Positions 48,970 to 58,834 of a stretch of DNA of 64,000 bases are shown here, in pieces (position 1 is the stretch's first letter; every line of letters starts with the position of its first letter). Origin of the DNA: Sporanaerobium hydrogeniformans (lineage in GTDB: Bacteria > Bacillota > Clostridia > Lachnospirales > Cellulosilyticaceae); contig NZ_PEDL01000015.1 in the NCBI RefSeq assembly GCF_002735925.1, forward strand, positions 1 to 64,000, written 5' to 3'. Position numbers and translations under genes: made by a program. The notes beneath the pieces are model-generated. The model was not told where the DNA came from. It searched no databases and saw only the letters and a program-made list of their open reading frames with translations.

Positions 48970-50274
48970 ATGAGTATTGCATTAGTATCAGGCTTAATTA
49001 TTGCGGTAGTATTAGTTGTTTTATTACTTTTAGGTGTACCTATTGCTATTTCAATAGGGGTATCTTCACTATTAGCCATTTTACCTACTTTAAACTTTGA
49101 TGCTTCTGTGTTAACAGGTGCACAACGTATATTTTCAGGTATTTCAGTATTCACATTAATTGCCATTCCATTTTTTATCCTAGCAGGTAATATCATGAAT
49201 CGTGGTGGGATTGCAATTAGACTTATTAATTTTGCAAAAGTTTTAACCGGTGGAGCTCCAGGTGCTCTTGCTCATACTAATGTTGTATCGAATATGTTAT
49301 TTGGTGCTATTTCTGGTTCAGGGGTAGCGGCAGCTTCTGCCATGGGGTCTATTATTGGACCGGTTCAAGAAAAAGAAGGTTATGATCGTGATTTTTCAGC
49401 AGCAGTTAACATTGCATCTGCACCAACAGGTCTTCTTATTCCTCCTAGTAACGTTCTTATTACTTATTCTCTTGTAAGTGGTGGTACTTCTGTAGGGGCT
49501 CTATTCATGGCTGGTTATATTCCAGGTATCTTATGGGGACTTGGATGTATGGTTATTGTATACTTTATGGCACGTAAAAGAGGGTATCGTAGTACTGCAC
49601 GTGTAACAATGAATCAAGCATTTCGTATTTTCTTGGAAGCCATACCAAGTTTACTACTTATTGTTATTGTTATTGGTGGAATTGTAGGAGGTATTTTTAC
49701 AGCAACAGAAGGTTCTGTTGTAGCCGTTGTTTACAGCCTAATTCTTTCTCTATTCTTTTATAAGACAATAAAATTAAAAGAATTACCAGAAATTTTTAGA
49801 GAAAGTGCAAAAATGACAGGTATTATCGTTCTTCTTATTGGAGTATCTAGTATCATGTCATGGGTTATGGCTTTTACAAGAATTCCAGAAGCTATTTCTG
49901 CAATTCTATTAAATATCACAAGCAATAAGTATATGATTATTCTTATTATTAATATTGTATTATTATTTATAGGTACATTCATGGATACAACTCCAGCTGT
50001 ACTTATCTTTACACCTATTTTCTTGCCTATTTGTCAACAGTTTGGTATGTCAGCTATTCAGTTTGGTATTATGCTTACCTTCAACTTATGTATTGGTACC
50101 ATTACACCACCTGTTGGAAACATCCTATTTGTTGGAGTTAAGGTTGCCAAGACGAAGATTGAAAATGTTATAAAAATGGTTATACCTTTTTATGCCATTA
50201 TTATAGCTGTATTAATGCTCGTAGCATTTATACCAGGTGTATCTATGTGGTTGCCACAGCTTATGGGCTATTAA
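48970..50274 (+). CDS. dctM: TRAP transporter large membrane subunit, DctM-type
   Basis: This 434-residue protein has about twelve membrane segments, with FGAISGSGVAAASAMGSI and GTFMDTTPAVLIFTPIFLPI matching the Na+-coupled DctM carrier. It begins the base after the dctQ stop and ends before a terminator. Together with DctP and DctQ it imports an organic acid. Confidence 0.93.
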   Translation: MSIALVSGLIIAVVLVVLLLLGVPIAISIGVSSLLAILPTLNFDASVLTGAQRIFSGISVFTLIAIPFFILAGNIMNRGGIAIRLINFAKVLTGGAPGALAHTNVVSNMLFGAISGSGVAAASAMGSIIGPVQEKEGYDRDFSAAVNIASAPTGLLIPPSNVLITYSLVSGGTSVGALFMAGYIPGILWGLGCMVIVYFMARKRGYRSTARVTMNQAFRIFLEAIPSLLLIVIVIGGIVGGIFTATEGSVVAVVYSLILSLFFYKTIKLKELPEIFRESAKMTGIIVLLIGVSSIMSWVMAFTRIPEAISAILLNITSNKYMIILIINIVLLFIGTFMDTTPAVLIFTPIFLPICQQFGMSAIQFGIMLTFNLCIGTITPPVGNILFVGVKVAKTKIENVIKMVIPFYAIIIAVLMLVAFIPGVSMWLPQLMGY

Positions 50275-50325
50275 GAAAAAGTCAGTATTTTTAGGTAAAA
50301 CAAAATTTTAAATTATTAAAATCTT

Positions 50326-50378
50326 AAAAAGGCCTCATACACAGTTATTTAGAGAATTGTGTAGGAGACCTTTTTAGC
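50326..50378 (+). terminator. Intrinsic terminator after the TRAP operon
   Basis: AAAAAGGCCTCATACACA pairs imperfectly with TGTGTAGGAGACCTTTTT (50326-50375), ending in five Ts. Confidence 0.8.
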
Positions 50379-50461
50379 ATTGTTTGTATAGTTCTTGAGT
50401 GGTGTGTTTTTGTTAAAGAAGAAGTGCTATAATATAACTTATAAATAAAGAGGTGAAGTAA

Positions 50462-51649
50462 ATGACAAAGAAGTTATTTTATGAAGATGGTTATTTAACG
50501 CTTTTTGAAGCACAGGTTATAGCTTGTGAGACACATTCAGAAGGTTATAGTGTCGTATTGGATAAAACTGCTTTTTATCCAGAAGGAGGTGGACAGCCTT
50601 CTGATACAGGTACACTAGGTGAAGCTAGAGTAAATTATGTTTTTGTAAAAGAGGGTATTATTTATCATATAGTAGATAAAGCTTTAGAGGTTGGTACAAA
50701 GATAAAGGGTAACATAGATTTTAATAGACGTTTTGATTACATGCAACAACACACGGGAGAGCATATTATCTCAGGCCTTGTAAATCAGCTTTATGGCTAT
50801 AATAATGTAGGTTTTCACTTAAGTGAGGAGTATATGACCGCTGACTTTGATGGTGAATTAGCTAAGGAACAAATAAGTGAAATAGAAAGACGTGCTAATG
50901 AGGGGATCTATAAAAATATTAAAGTACTTACTCAATTCTATCAAAAAGAAGATATAGAACAGCTATCCTATCGTTCTAAAATAGAATTGCCAGGTGAAGT
51001 TCGTCTTGTGACTATAGAAGGTTATGATAATTGTGCCTGCTGTGGGATACATGTAGCTTACACTGGTGAGGTGGGAATGATTAAGATTATCTCAGCAGAG
51101 CGCCATCGTGGAGGAATGCGTTTCACTATACTTTGTGGGAAGCGGGCACTTAAGGGGTATACTAAAAAACAAGAAATCATAGCTGAACTAATGGGTCTTC
51201 TTTCAACAAAAGAAGATTTATTGCCTACTTATATAAAAAAGCTTCAAGAAGAATTAGGAGCTACAAAACAAAAATTAGCTAGCTACAGGCAACAAGCTTT
51301 AGAAATGAAAGCAAAAGAAGTGGCAAAGGTAAAGAGTGGTCCTATCTGTTTACTGGAGGAGGAGCTAGTAGGGGAAGAGGTTCGTAAGATGTGTCTTGCT
51401 TTATGCGAAGAAACAGATGAAGTATGTCTTGTATTAAGTGGGGAAGGGGAAATGCTCAGATATGCTTTAGGGGCAAAAGGAAAAGATGTACGTTCTTTAT
51501 GTAGAGAATTAAATAAAGAATTTAGTGGAAAAGGTGGGGGACAGCAAGAATTATGTCAAGGGAGCTTAGTAGGGACTTTTGAGACAATAAAGGATTTTAT
51601 AGAGGGACGGCTACTACGTTGTATGGATGAAAAGAGAGAGGGTATTTAA
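50462..51649 (+). CDS. Alanyl-tRNA editing protein, AlaX-like with DHHA1-type tail
   Basis: This 395-residue cytoplasmic protein removes Ser or Gly wrongly attached to tRNA-Ala. The metal site is His97 and His101 in QQHTGEHIISG, with Cys193 and His197 in CACCGIHV. The N-terminal PEGGGQPSDTG is typical of the AlaX/AlaRS editing family. A coiled segment (about 240-290) and a C-terminal domain with GKGKDVRSL-like residues resemble DHHA1. It stands alone, with a terminator shared with the ferredoxin gene. Confidence 0.92.
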   Translation: MTKKLFYEDGYLTLFEAQVIACETHSEGYSVVLDKTAFYPEGGGQPSDTGTLGEARVNYVFVKEGIIYHIVDKALEVGTKIKGNIDFNRRFDYMQQHTGEHIISGLVNQLYGYNNVGFHLSEEYMTADFDGELAKEQISEIERRANEGIYKNIKVLTQFYQKEDIEQLSYRSKIELPGEVRLVTIEGYDNCACCGIHVAYTGEVGMIKIISAERHRGGMRFTILCGKRALKGYTKKQEIIAELMGLLSTKEDLLPTYIKKLQEELGATKQKLASYRQQALEMKAKEVAKVKSGPICLLEEELVGEEVRKMCLALCEETDEVCLVLSGEGEMLRYALGAKGKDVRSLCRELNKEFSGKGGGQQELCQGSLVGTFETIKDFIEGRLLRCMDEKREGI

Positions 51650-51652
51650 TAG

Positions 51653-51717
51653 AAAATAAAGCTACATAACTAAGCAAACGTTTTAAAACGAGCTTTATTT
51701 ATGTAGCTTTATTTTAT
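51653..51717. terminator. Terminator between convergent genes
   Basis: AAATAAAGCTACATA (about 51653-51667) pairs with TATGTAGCTTTATTTT (51700-51715), with an inner ACGTTTTAAAACG hairpin. It can act in both directions. Confidence 0.75.
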
Positions 51718-51732
51718 TTATTAGGACTTTTG

Positions 51733-51939
<207 letters not shown>

Positions 51940-52162
51940 TTATAAGCGATTATAGTTAGTATAAACCATTCTAGGAAAAACATACTTTATAAATTTTATT
52001 TGATTAAAAACAAGGTTATATTATAGAGATTGGATGTTATTTATTTTATTTATAAATAGGATTTAAAACATAAATGTATCAATGTATTGAATAGTATAAA
52101 TATATATATTACTATTCAGGAGAATAGGCCTTAGAATAAAGGCATATAAGGAGGAGTAGAAG

Positions 52163-53299
52163 ATGGGGTTTTTAATAGAGGGAGTGATGGCGGTCACATG
52201 GCAACAAGTACTGATGTGGGTGATAGGTGGTTTACTGATTTATTTAGCAATAGGTAAGAATTTAGAGCCAGCACTATTGTTACCTATAGGCTTTGGGGCG
52301 ATCTTGGTAAATATTCCTTTTTCTGGTGTACTTAATCAGAATTTGTCAAGTATCGGAAATGTGAATGGTATTATTCAGTGGTTATTTGAAGTTGGTATAG
52401 AAGCTGCGGAAGCTATGCCTCTTCTTTTATTTATCGGTATAGGAGCTATGATTGATTTTGGACCACTTCTTGTTAATCCCAAGCTTATCTTATTTGGAGC
52501 AGCAGCTCAATTTGGTATCTTTGTGGTTATAGTACTTGCAACTTTATTAGGCTTTAGTTTTAGAGATGCAGCCTCTATTGGTATTATAGGAGCAGCAGAT
52601 GGACCAACCTCCATCTTAGTTTCTCAGGTTTTAAAAAGTAATTACGTGGGGACGATTGCTGTAGTAGCCTACTCTTATATGGCACTTGTTCCTATTGTCC
52701 AACCAATGGCGATTAAGCTTGTAACAACAAAAAAGGAAAGGCAAATAAGGATGACATATAATCCTAAGAAGATTTCTAAGCTGACACGTATACTTTTTCC
52801 TATTATTGTTACACTGATTGCAGGTTTAGTAGCACCAGCATCTGTAGCTTTAGTAGGTTTCTTGATGTTTGGAAATCTCATTCGTGAATCAGGGGTACTT
52901 AAATCTCTTTCTGAAACAGCTCAAAATGAATTTGCAAATATTATTACCTTACTTCTAGGTATAACTATTGCAGCAACAATGAAAGCTGAACAAATTGTCA
53001 ACATTCAAACATTAATGATTATGGCACTTGGTTTACTGGCTTTTGTTTTTGATACAGTGGCAGGTGTTCTTTTTGCTAAACTACTTAATCTTTTTAGCAA
53101 GGAAAAGATTAATCCTATGATTGGAGCAGCAGGAATTTCAGCATTTCCTATGTCAGCACGCGTGGTACAGAAAATGGCTACAGCAGAAGACAAACAAAAC
53201 TATTTATTAATGCAAGCCATAGGGGCAAATGTATCTGGGCAAATTGCATCCGTTATAGCTGGTGGTGTGATCTTAAGTCTAGTACCTACATTTATTTAG
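52163..53299 (+). CDS. oadB: Na+-pumping decarboxylase beta subunit (OadB/GcdB type)
   Basis: This 378-residue membrane protein has about nine to ten segments and carries the conserved GAADGPTSILVSQ near residues 143-155, part of the Na+ channel of the oxaloacetate, methylmalonyl-CoA and glutaconyl-CoA decarboxylases. The C-terminal GAAGISAFPMSARVVQ is also typical. It expels Na+ using decarboxylation energy. The alpha and biotin subunits are not nearby. Ribosome site AAGGAGGAG precedes ATG 52163. Confidence 0.92.
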   Translation: MGFLIEGVMAVTWQQVLMWVIGGLLIYLAIGKNLEPALLLPIGFGAILVNIPFSGVLNQNLSSIGNVNGIIQWLFEVGIEAAEAMPLLLFIGIGAMIDFGPLLVNPKLILFGAAAQFGIFVVIVLATLLGFSFRDAASIGIIGAADGPTSILVSQVLKSNYVGTIAVVAYSYMALVPIVQPMAIKLVTTKKERQIRMTYNPKKISKLTRILFPIIVTLIAGLVAPASVALVGFLMFGNLIRESGVLKSLSETAQNEFANIITLLLGITIAATMKAEQIVNIQTLMIMALGLLAFVFDTVAGVLFAKLLNLFSKEKINPMIGAAGISAFPMSARVVQKMATAEDKQNYLLMQAIGANVSGQIASVIAGGVILSLVPTFI

Positions 53300-53311
53300 G
53301 GAGGGAAACAA

Positions 53312-53452
53312 ATGAATTTAGTAAATGAAATAAATGCGCTTATTTTAATGGGAAAAGGAATGTTGGCTATTTTCACAGTAATTATAATTATCTTTATTAT
53401 TATTACGGCACTCATTAAATTTTTACCTAATGAACCCACTGAAAAAAATTAG
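53312..53452 (+). CDS. Short OadG-like gamma subunit
   Basis: This is a 46-residue protein starting 12 bases after oadB, with the strong ribosome site GGGAGGGAAA. One membrane helix (FTVIIIIFIIITALI) follows a GKGMLAIF turn, and a short polar tail ends the chain. OadG proteins have this single-helix layout but are usually near 80 residues or longer; the size here is small. It probably anchors the decarboxylase complex. Function rests mainly on neighbourhood. Confidence 0.65.
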   Translation: MNLVNEINALILMGKGMLAIFTVIIIIFIIITALIKFLPNEPTEKN

Positions 53453-53552
53453 AAATAGCTCCATTAATTTGAGATATTGCTATAATTGCGTAATATTTAT
53501 TTGAAATTTAAAATATTTGTTTAATTTGTCAGAAAAAAAGCAGCTATCGATA

Positions 53553-53580
53553 TTGAATTTACATAAAATCTTGATATAAT
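53553..53580 (+). promoter_or_regulatory. Promoter of pyruvate kinase
   Basis: TTGAAT (53553-53558) and TATAAT (53575-53580) are 16 bp apart. Transcription would start near 53587, leaving a leader of about 160 bases with no obvious structure. Confidence 0.6.
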
Positions 53581-53746
53581 AGAATATAGAGTAAGTGAAC
53601 ATAATAAGGGCTTACAATTTAAGATTTAAAATGATTGCATAAGTGTTGCTCAATATGAAGAGTATATACTTATAAAAGAATTCCTATCAAAAGTTTACAT
53701 GATAGATGAAATAGCAATCTAACATATATGTACTGGAGAGAACAAC

Positions 53747-55486
53747 ATGAGAAAAACAAAAATTATCTGTACCCTTGGTCCATCTACCGATAACGATGAA
53801 GTATTAAAGCAATTAATGATTTCAGGTATGAATGTAGCACGTTTTAACTTTTCACACGGTACTCACGAAAGTCATAAGAAAAATTTTGATCGACTTGTTA
53901 AATTAAGAGAAGAGCTTAACTTACCAATAGCTGCTTTACTTGATACAAAAGGTCCTGAAATTCGCATTGGTCAATTCACTGAAGGGAAAATTACACTTAC
54001 AAAAGGTGATATTTTTACTCTAACAACAAGACAAGTAGAAGGAACAAAGGATAGTGTCAGTGTTAATTACAAAGATTTTGTAAAAGATATTACTGAGGAT
54101 TCAGTTATTCTTTTAGATGATGGTCTTATTGAACTTACTGTTTCAGAGATTAGACAAGAAGAAGTTGTATGTAAGGTTATGAATAGTGGTATCCTTTCTA
54201 ATAATAAAGGCGTTAATTTACCTAATACTCGCCTTTCTATGCCTTATCTTAGTGAAAAAGATAGATCAGATATTATCTTTGGTATTCAAACAGGCTATGA
54301 TTTTATTGCGGCTTCTTTTGTAAGGTCGGCACAGGATATATTAGATATTCGTGCAATCCTTGAAGAACACAATTGTCATACACTTAAAATTATTGCTAAG
54401 ATTGAAAATAGAGAAGGTGTAGATAATATTGATGAAATTATTCGTGTAGCTGATGGGATTATGGTGGCTCGTGGTGACATGGGTGTTGAAATACCAGCAG
54501 AAGAAGTACCAGCTCTTCAAAAAATGATTATTAAAAAAGTATATAGTGCAGGGAAACAAGTTATTACAGCTACACAAATGCTTGACTCTATGATGAAAAA
54601 TCCACGTCCAACTCGTGCAGAAACCAATGACGTAGCCAATGCCATTTATGATGGTACAAGTGCTATTATGCTTTCTGGTGAAACAGCTGCAGGACTTTAT
54701 CCAGTGGAAGCACTTCAAACTATGGCACGTATTGCACTGCATACAGAAAATGACATTGACTATATTAAGCGTCTTAAAAATAGAATGGATCATGAAGCAG
54801 CTAATGTAACAAGTGCTATTTCATATGCAACTTGTACAACAGCTCATGATTTAGGAGCAAGAGCAATCATTACTGTTACAAAATCAGGTAGAACAGCACG
54901 TATGATTTCTAAGTTTAGACCAGTACCACCTATTCTTGGCTGCACAACAAGTCCAAGTGTTTATCGTCAAATGAATCTTATGTGGGGTGTAACACCACTT
55001 CTTATTAACGAAGAAACTCAAACAGAAGCAATCTTTGAACATGCAGTAGAAGCTGCAGAAAAGGCAGAGCTTGTTGAAAGTGGTGATCTTGTAGTTATTA
55101 CAAGTGGTGTACCATTAGGTGTATCAGGAACAACTAATATGATTAAAGTAGAAGTAGTTGGTAATATTCTACTCTCAGGAACAGGTATTACACATAAAAC
55201 TGTTTCAGGTCCTCTTTGTGTATGTGAGGAAGAGGAGGAAGTGGAAAAAAAGTTCAATGATGGTGATATTTTAGTAGTACCTTATACCAGCAATAAAATT
55301 CTTCCTCTTTTAAAAAGAGCAGCAGGTGTGATTACAGAACAAAGTGGATTGAATTCACATGCGGCGATTGTAGGATTAGCACTTGATATTCCTGTTATTG
55401 TAGGTGCTCATAATGCAACTCAAATCCTTAAATCCGGTGCTATTGTAGAAGTAGATGCAGTAGCAGGAACAGTTGTGGCAAATTAA
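53747..55486 (+). CDS. pyk: Pyruvate kinase with a C-terminal PEP-utiliser-like domain
   Basis: This 579-residue cytoplasmic enzyme makes pyruvate and ATP from phosphoenolpyruvate. It has KIICTLGPSTDN at the start, the active-site region ARGDMGVEIPAEEVP near residue 242 and the TATQMLDSMMKNPRPTRAE strand. Residues about 480-579 add a domain like the mobile PEP-utilising domain (EQSGLNSHAAIVG), as in Bacillus-type pyruvate kinases. It has its own promoter and a terminator after it. Confidence 0.96.
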   Translation: MRKTKIICTLGPSTDNDEVLKQLMISGMNVARFNFSHGTHESHKKNFDRLVKLREELNLPIAALLDTKGPEIRIGQFTEGKITLTKGDIFTLTTRQVEGTKDSVSVNYKDFVKDITEDSVILLDDGLIELTVSEIRQEEVVCKVMNSGILSNNKGVNLPNTRLSMPYLSEKDRSDIIFGIQTGYDFIAASFVRSAQDILDIRAILEEHNCHTLKIIAKIENREGVDNIDEIIRVADGIMVARGDMGVEIPAEEVPALQKMIIKKVYSAGKQVITATQMLDSMMKNPRPTRAETNDVANAIYDGTSAIMLSGETAAGLYPVEALQTMARIALHTENDIDYIKRLKNRMDHEAANVTSAISYATCTTAHDLGARAIITVTKSGRTARMISKFRPVPPILGCTTSPSVYRQMNLMWGVTPLLINEETQTEAIFEHAVEAAEKAELVESGDLVVITSGVPLGVSGTTNMIKVEVVGNILLSGTGITHKTVSGPLCVCEEEEEVEKKFNDGDILVVPYTSNKILPLLKRAAGVITEQSGLNSHAAIVGLALDIPVIVGAHNATQILKSGAIVEVDAVAGTVVAN

Positions 55487-55491
55487 CAAAT

Positions 55492-55551
55492 AAAAAAGCT
55501 ATTGTGATATTCCATAAGTTTATCTTAAGGAATACGCAATAGCTTTTTTTG
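55492..55551. terminator. Terminator, two-way
   Basis: AAAAAAGCTATTG (55492-55504) pairs with CAATAGCTTTTTT (55537-55549), with additional inner pairs. It separates pyk from the convergent YjiH-family gene. Confidence 0.88.
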
Positions 55552-55559
55552 GTTTAGAT

Positions 55560-56954
55560 TTAAAAGAGAAAATGTGCGATAAGTGTAATAACAGGTAGAG
55601 TAATAAGTGTTCTTTCGATAAAGATAATGAAAAGCTCATGAAGCTTAACAGGTATCTTAGAACCTAAAAGAAGTGCACCTACTTCAGATAGGTAGATGAG
55701 TTGAGATACAGAGACACTTGCTATGATAAAACGTGTCATATCACTTTTAATAGATGTTGCCATAATGGAAGGCAGGAGCATATCAGCAAAACCAGCTACT
55801 AGAGTTTGAGAAGCTGCTGCTGCCTCAGGTACGCCTAAAAGTGATAAAAGAGGTAAAAATGGAAGTCCCAGTATTTTAAACAGAGGTGTAAAGGTAGCTA
55901 GCAAAAGTGCAATAGTTCCTACGGCCATAACAACAGGAATAACAGCTAACCACATATCGAGTACATTTTTAAAACCATCAATAATAATGTTTTGAAAGAA
56001 GCTCTGCTCTTCTGCTTTAATCAAAGCCTCATTTAAACCTTGCTTAAAGTGATGGCTAGTTGTGCTTGAATCCTTTTGAAGGGCAGGTTTACTTCCATCA
56101 AATAAAATATCTTTTTTGCGAGAAAGAGGTGGAAGTTTAGGAATAATAACTGCTGCAAGTAGACTAGCAACCGTGACGGTTAAATAAAAAGGAAGGAACA
56201 TCGAGCTAAGGCCTACTGTATCAATCACAACTAAACTAAAAGTAATGGATACAAGAGAGAAGGTTGTCCCAATAACAGCAGCTTCACGTTCTGTATAAAA
56301 GCCTTCTTCGTACTGTTTACTTGTTAAGAGTACCCCTATTGTTCCATCTCCTAACCAAGAAGCAATACAGTCTATAGCTGAACGGCCAGGAAGGTTAAAA
56401 ACAGGTCGCATTACCTTTATAAGGAGATTGCCAACAAACTCTAAAAGCCCAAAGTTAAGAAGCAAAGGCAGAAAGAGACCTGCAAATAAAAAGATAGAAA
56501 ATAAAATAGGAAGTAAGTTATAAAGGACTAAACCACCTGTATCCATAGAGGTAATAGCTGCAAATAAACCTCCTACCACTGGAACTTGAGATAAATCAGT
56601 TGAACGATTAACTAAAATAATCATCACAAAGGTAAAAGCAAGTAATCGAACAATAAACCAAAGAGGCGAGACATTAAATAAAGTTTGTATAAAAGGATAA
56701 GTAGAAAGCTTCTGAGGTTTAAAACACTTGACATAGATAGAGCCCATAAATGAAATAGTAGCTAGTAATGCAATAATATAAAGCATAACGGGTTCTAAAA
56801 AGTTTTGGAGACTACTAGAAATAATGGCTATAGGTATTGTAACCTCTCCGTTGATAGAGAGAGGACATATAAATAGGAAAACACCTATTAAAGAAGGGAT
56901 AATGAACTTTAAAACATTTTTAATATTTTTTGTTGGAGTATGAGAAGTATGCAT
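55560..56954 (-). CDS. YjiH-family nucleoside-recognition membrane protein
   Basis: This 464-residue protein has about ten membrane segments and the gate-domain patterns FAGLFLPLLLNFGLLEFVG and LSEVGALLLGSKIPV. It resembles the YjiH/SpmAB-like nucleoside-recognition families, whose transported solute is unknown. A polar loop (about 285-325) splits the two halves. It has its own promoter at 56991-57019 and stands alone. Confidence 0.78.
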   Translation of the reverse strand: MHTSHTPTKNIKNVLKFIIPSLIGVFLFICPLSINGEVTIPIAIISSSLQNFLEPVMLYIIALLATISFMGSIYVKCFKPQKLSTYPFIQTLFNVSPLWFIVRLLAFTFVMIILVNRSTDLSQVPVVGGLFAAITSMDTGGLVLYNLLPILFSIFLFAGLFLPLLLNFGLLEFVGNLLIKVMRPVFNLPGRSAIDCIASWLGDGTIGVLLTSKQYEEGFYTEREAAVIGTTFSLVSITFSLVVIDTVGLSSMFLPFYLTVTVASLLAAVIIPKLPPLSRKKDILFDGSKPALQKDSSTTSHHFKQGLNEALIKAEEQSFFQNIIIDGFKNVLDMWLAVIPVVMAVGTIALLLATFTPLFKILGLPFLPLLSLLGVPEAAAASQTLVAGFADMLLPSIMATSIKSDMTRFIIASVSVSQLIYLSEVGALLLGSKIPVKLHELFIIFIERTLITLPVITLIAHFLF

Positions 56955-56990
56955 AAATAGAACCTTTCTTGTTTTAAATTATGTAAACAT

Positions 56991-57019
56991 ATTATACCTA
57001 TAGATGTAAATAAAATCAA
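56991..57019 (-). promoter_or_regulatory. Promoter of the YjiH-family gene
   Basis: On the minus strand TTGATT (57014-57019) and TATAAT (56991-56996) are 17 bp apart, 37 bases before the gene start. Confidence 0.72.
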
Positions 57020-57094
57020 GAAAAAATGTATATTTATTCATAAAAGTAGTGTACATAAGTTTTGTGAAACAAAAAAACTAAAAATAACACTTAA

Positions 57095-57176
57095 ATTAAA
57101 AAAAGCTTAGTATCCATCGAATCATATGAGATGATTTATACTAAGCTATATAGGGAAAGGATATTAAAAACAGAAC
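57095..57176 (-). ncRNA. Candidate small RNA with its own promoter and terminator
   Basis: A minus-strand promoter (TTGCAA 57206-57211, 17-bp gap, TATGCT 57183-57188) points at a segment of about 80 bases. It ends in a hairpin (57104-57113 with 57138-57147) followed by seven Ts. Before the hairpin a C/U-rich stretch (ATCCTTTCCCTATA) could pair with ribosome sites. A leader of the YjiH gene is the other reading, but that gene has its own promoter further down. No coding frame of useful length fits. Confidence 0.5.
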
Positions 57177-57291
57177 ACAATAAGCATAGTATTTTTTAGA
57201 AGGCTTTGCAAGGTGGTGGGCCTTTAAAGTCTAAAAATAAGACAGAGTTCTTTAAAGTTATGGGATATTTTTAGTTTTTATAAGGGATGGT

Positions 57292-57321
57292 TTGAAACCC
57301 TGGGTATTCATGTAGTATAAT
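57292..57321 (+). promoter_or_regulatory. Promoter of the gene at 57365
   Basis: TTGAAA (57292-57297) and TATAAT (57316-57321) are 18 bp apart, giving a leader of about 37 bases. Confidence 0.7.
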
Positions 57322-57364
57322 AGGGGCAATAGGTGAAATGAACTATTTGATAAAGGAGCTGAAC

Positions 57365-58819
57365 ATGGAAAAATTAAAACAAGAGCTTATGCATTATAAG
57401 TGGGTTTTTATTATAGGTTTAGTTGTGGCTATTATATTAGGCATAATAGGTGCAAACTTACATGTATTTGCCTTTATGAGTTATAAGGCGCAAGGAGACA
57501 CAGATCGTATTATAGAACTTTTAAAAGATGATATAAAAAACACAAGAAGACAAGATGATTGGTATTATAAAGAAGGTGTAAATTATTTATTAATAGAAGA
57601 AAGTGAGGAAGGTTTAAGTTTTTTAGAAGAAAACCTAGCAAACTTTATTTTAGATAGACAATATGATATTATTGCATTTTATAATAAAAAACAGTTAAGC
57701 TTTAAAAACCCTAATGCATTTATGGATATTTTAATGCAAGATGTGGGACATTTAGCGTGTAAAACTTACCTGCAACGAATGACACCAGAGGCATTGGATG
57801 AGGCACTTTTTTATTACTATGGCACTAAGCCAGCGGTAGATGTTACTTTCATTGACACACTAAGTACACTACTAGGAAGTTATCCCAATAAAATCCCTTT
57901 GAATAAGTTTCAATTTAGTTTATATGAGGTATTAGTTTTAGAAGGTGAAACATTAACAGATAAGAAGAGTATTCTTTTTAGTAAGTCTGAAAGTGAGAAA
58001 GCAAGAGAATTATTTTTTAAAAAACTTAAGACCCATCCTGTAGAATTAGATACTTTGAAACAATGGGTAGAGTTCTTAAATAAGAATCAAGTTTTAAGAC
58101 CACAAGAATATGTAGAATTTAATACCAAGTATTCAGAACTCCAACTTGCACGTCAGGGTTTGAAAGATTTAGAGACAAAGGAAATTGACCTTAATAATCA
58201 AAAGGAAGCTATTGAGCTTCAGTTAGGAGACAAATTTAAACTACTAGAACAGCAGCAAAAAAGCTGTGAAGCTCTTAAAGGTGAAATAAGTACTCTCGAA
58301 AGCAAATTAGAGGGTTTAGCTGACTATGCCTATATGGCCCTCTATATTGAGACTTCTGCAGGACTTGGAAATGGAGAGTATGAAGCGTCTATTCCGAAAA
58401 AAAATATCTTTGGAAATTATAAACCCTCTAGTCAAAAGTATATTGTTAAATTAACAAATACAGAATTTTATAAAGAAGGTGTCTATTATTTAGATGTCTA
58501 CTTAAAGGGAACAAAGAGTAATAAAAAAGGAAATGAGTATCCTTATTACGTAGAAGTATCCAATCAGGAATTAATGAATATGGAGGCTCTTCAGGGAGAG
58601 AGGCAAGAAAAAGTTAATAAACTAAATGTTTTAAATACAGAACTTAAGCAATTAGAGACAGAAGTAGAAACAATGAAAACAGAACTTGGTTATGAACAAA
58701 ATCGTAAGGATTTAGTAGAGCTTGTTCAAAGACGTCAGGAATTTGCTAAGAAATTAGATGAAAAAGTAATAGAAATTAAAAACTTATTTGGGATAGGGAC
58801 CATTCATCTACCAGAGTAG
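57365..58819 (+). CDS. Unrecognised membrane-anchored coiled-coil protein
   Basis: This protein has 484 residues from ATG 57365, which has AAAGGAG upstream; an ATG at 57338 lacks one. A single membrane helix (about 12-40) precedes a large soluble part. Residues about 270-325 and 410-470 have strong coiled-coil character (heptad Leu/Lys/Glu), and between them lies a beta-rich patch (YMALYIETSAGLGNGEYEAS and YYLDVYLKGTKSNKKG). I do not recognise the family. The next gene, 15 bases on, encodes a Yip1-like membrane protein, so the two may form a complex. Confidence 0.7.
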   Translation: MEKLKQELMHYKWVFIIGLVVAIILGIIGANLHVFAFMSYKAQGDTDRIIELLKDDIKNTRRQDDWYYKEGVNYLLIEESEEGLSFLEENLANFILDRQYDIIAFYNKKQLSFKNPNAFMDILMQDVGHLACKTYLQRMTPEALDEALFYYYGTKPAVDVTFIDTLSTLLGSYPNKIPLNKFQFSLYEVLVLEGETLTDKKSILFSKSESEKARELFFKKLKTHPVELDTLKQWVEFLNKNQVLRPQEYVEFNTKYSELQLARQGLKDLETKEIDLNNQKEAIELQLGDKFKLLEQQQKSCEALKGEISTLESKLEGLADYAYMALYIETSAGLGNGEYEASIPKKNIFGNYKPSSQKYIVKLTNTEFYKEGVYYLDVYLKGTKSNKKGNEYPYYVEVSNQELMNMEALQGERQEKVNKLNVLNTELKQLETEVETMKTELGYEQNRKDLVELVQRRQEFAKKLDEKVIEIKNLFGIGTIHLPE

Positions 58820-58834
58820 TAAGGGAGGAAAAAA

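Noticed and set aside
57262-57300. PreQ1-like riboswitch on the minus strand (a hairpin followed by ATAAAAACTAA)
   Set aside because: The loop bases needed to pair with the tail are absent, and the strand carries no suitable gene with a matching role right after it.
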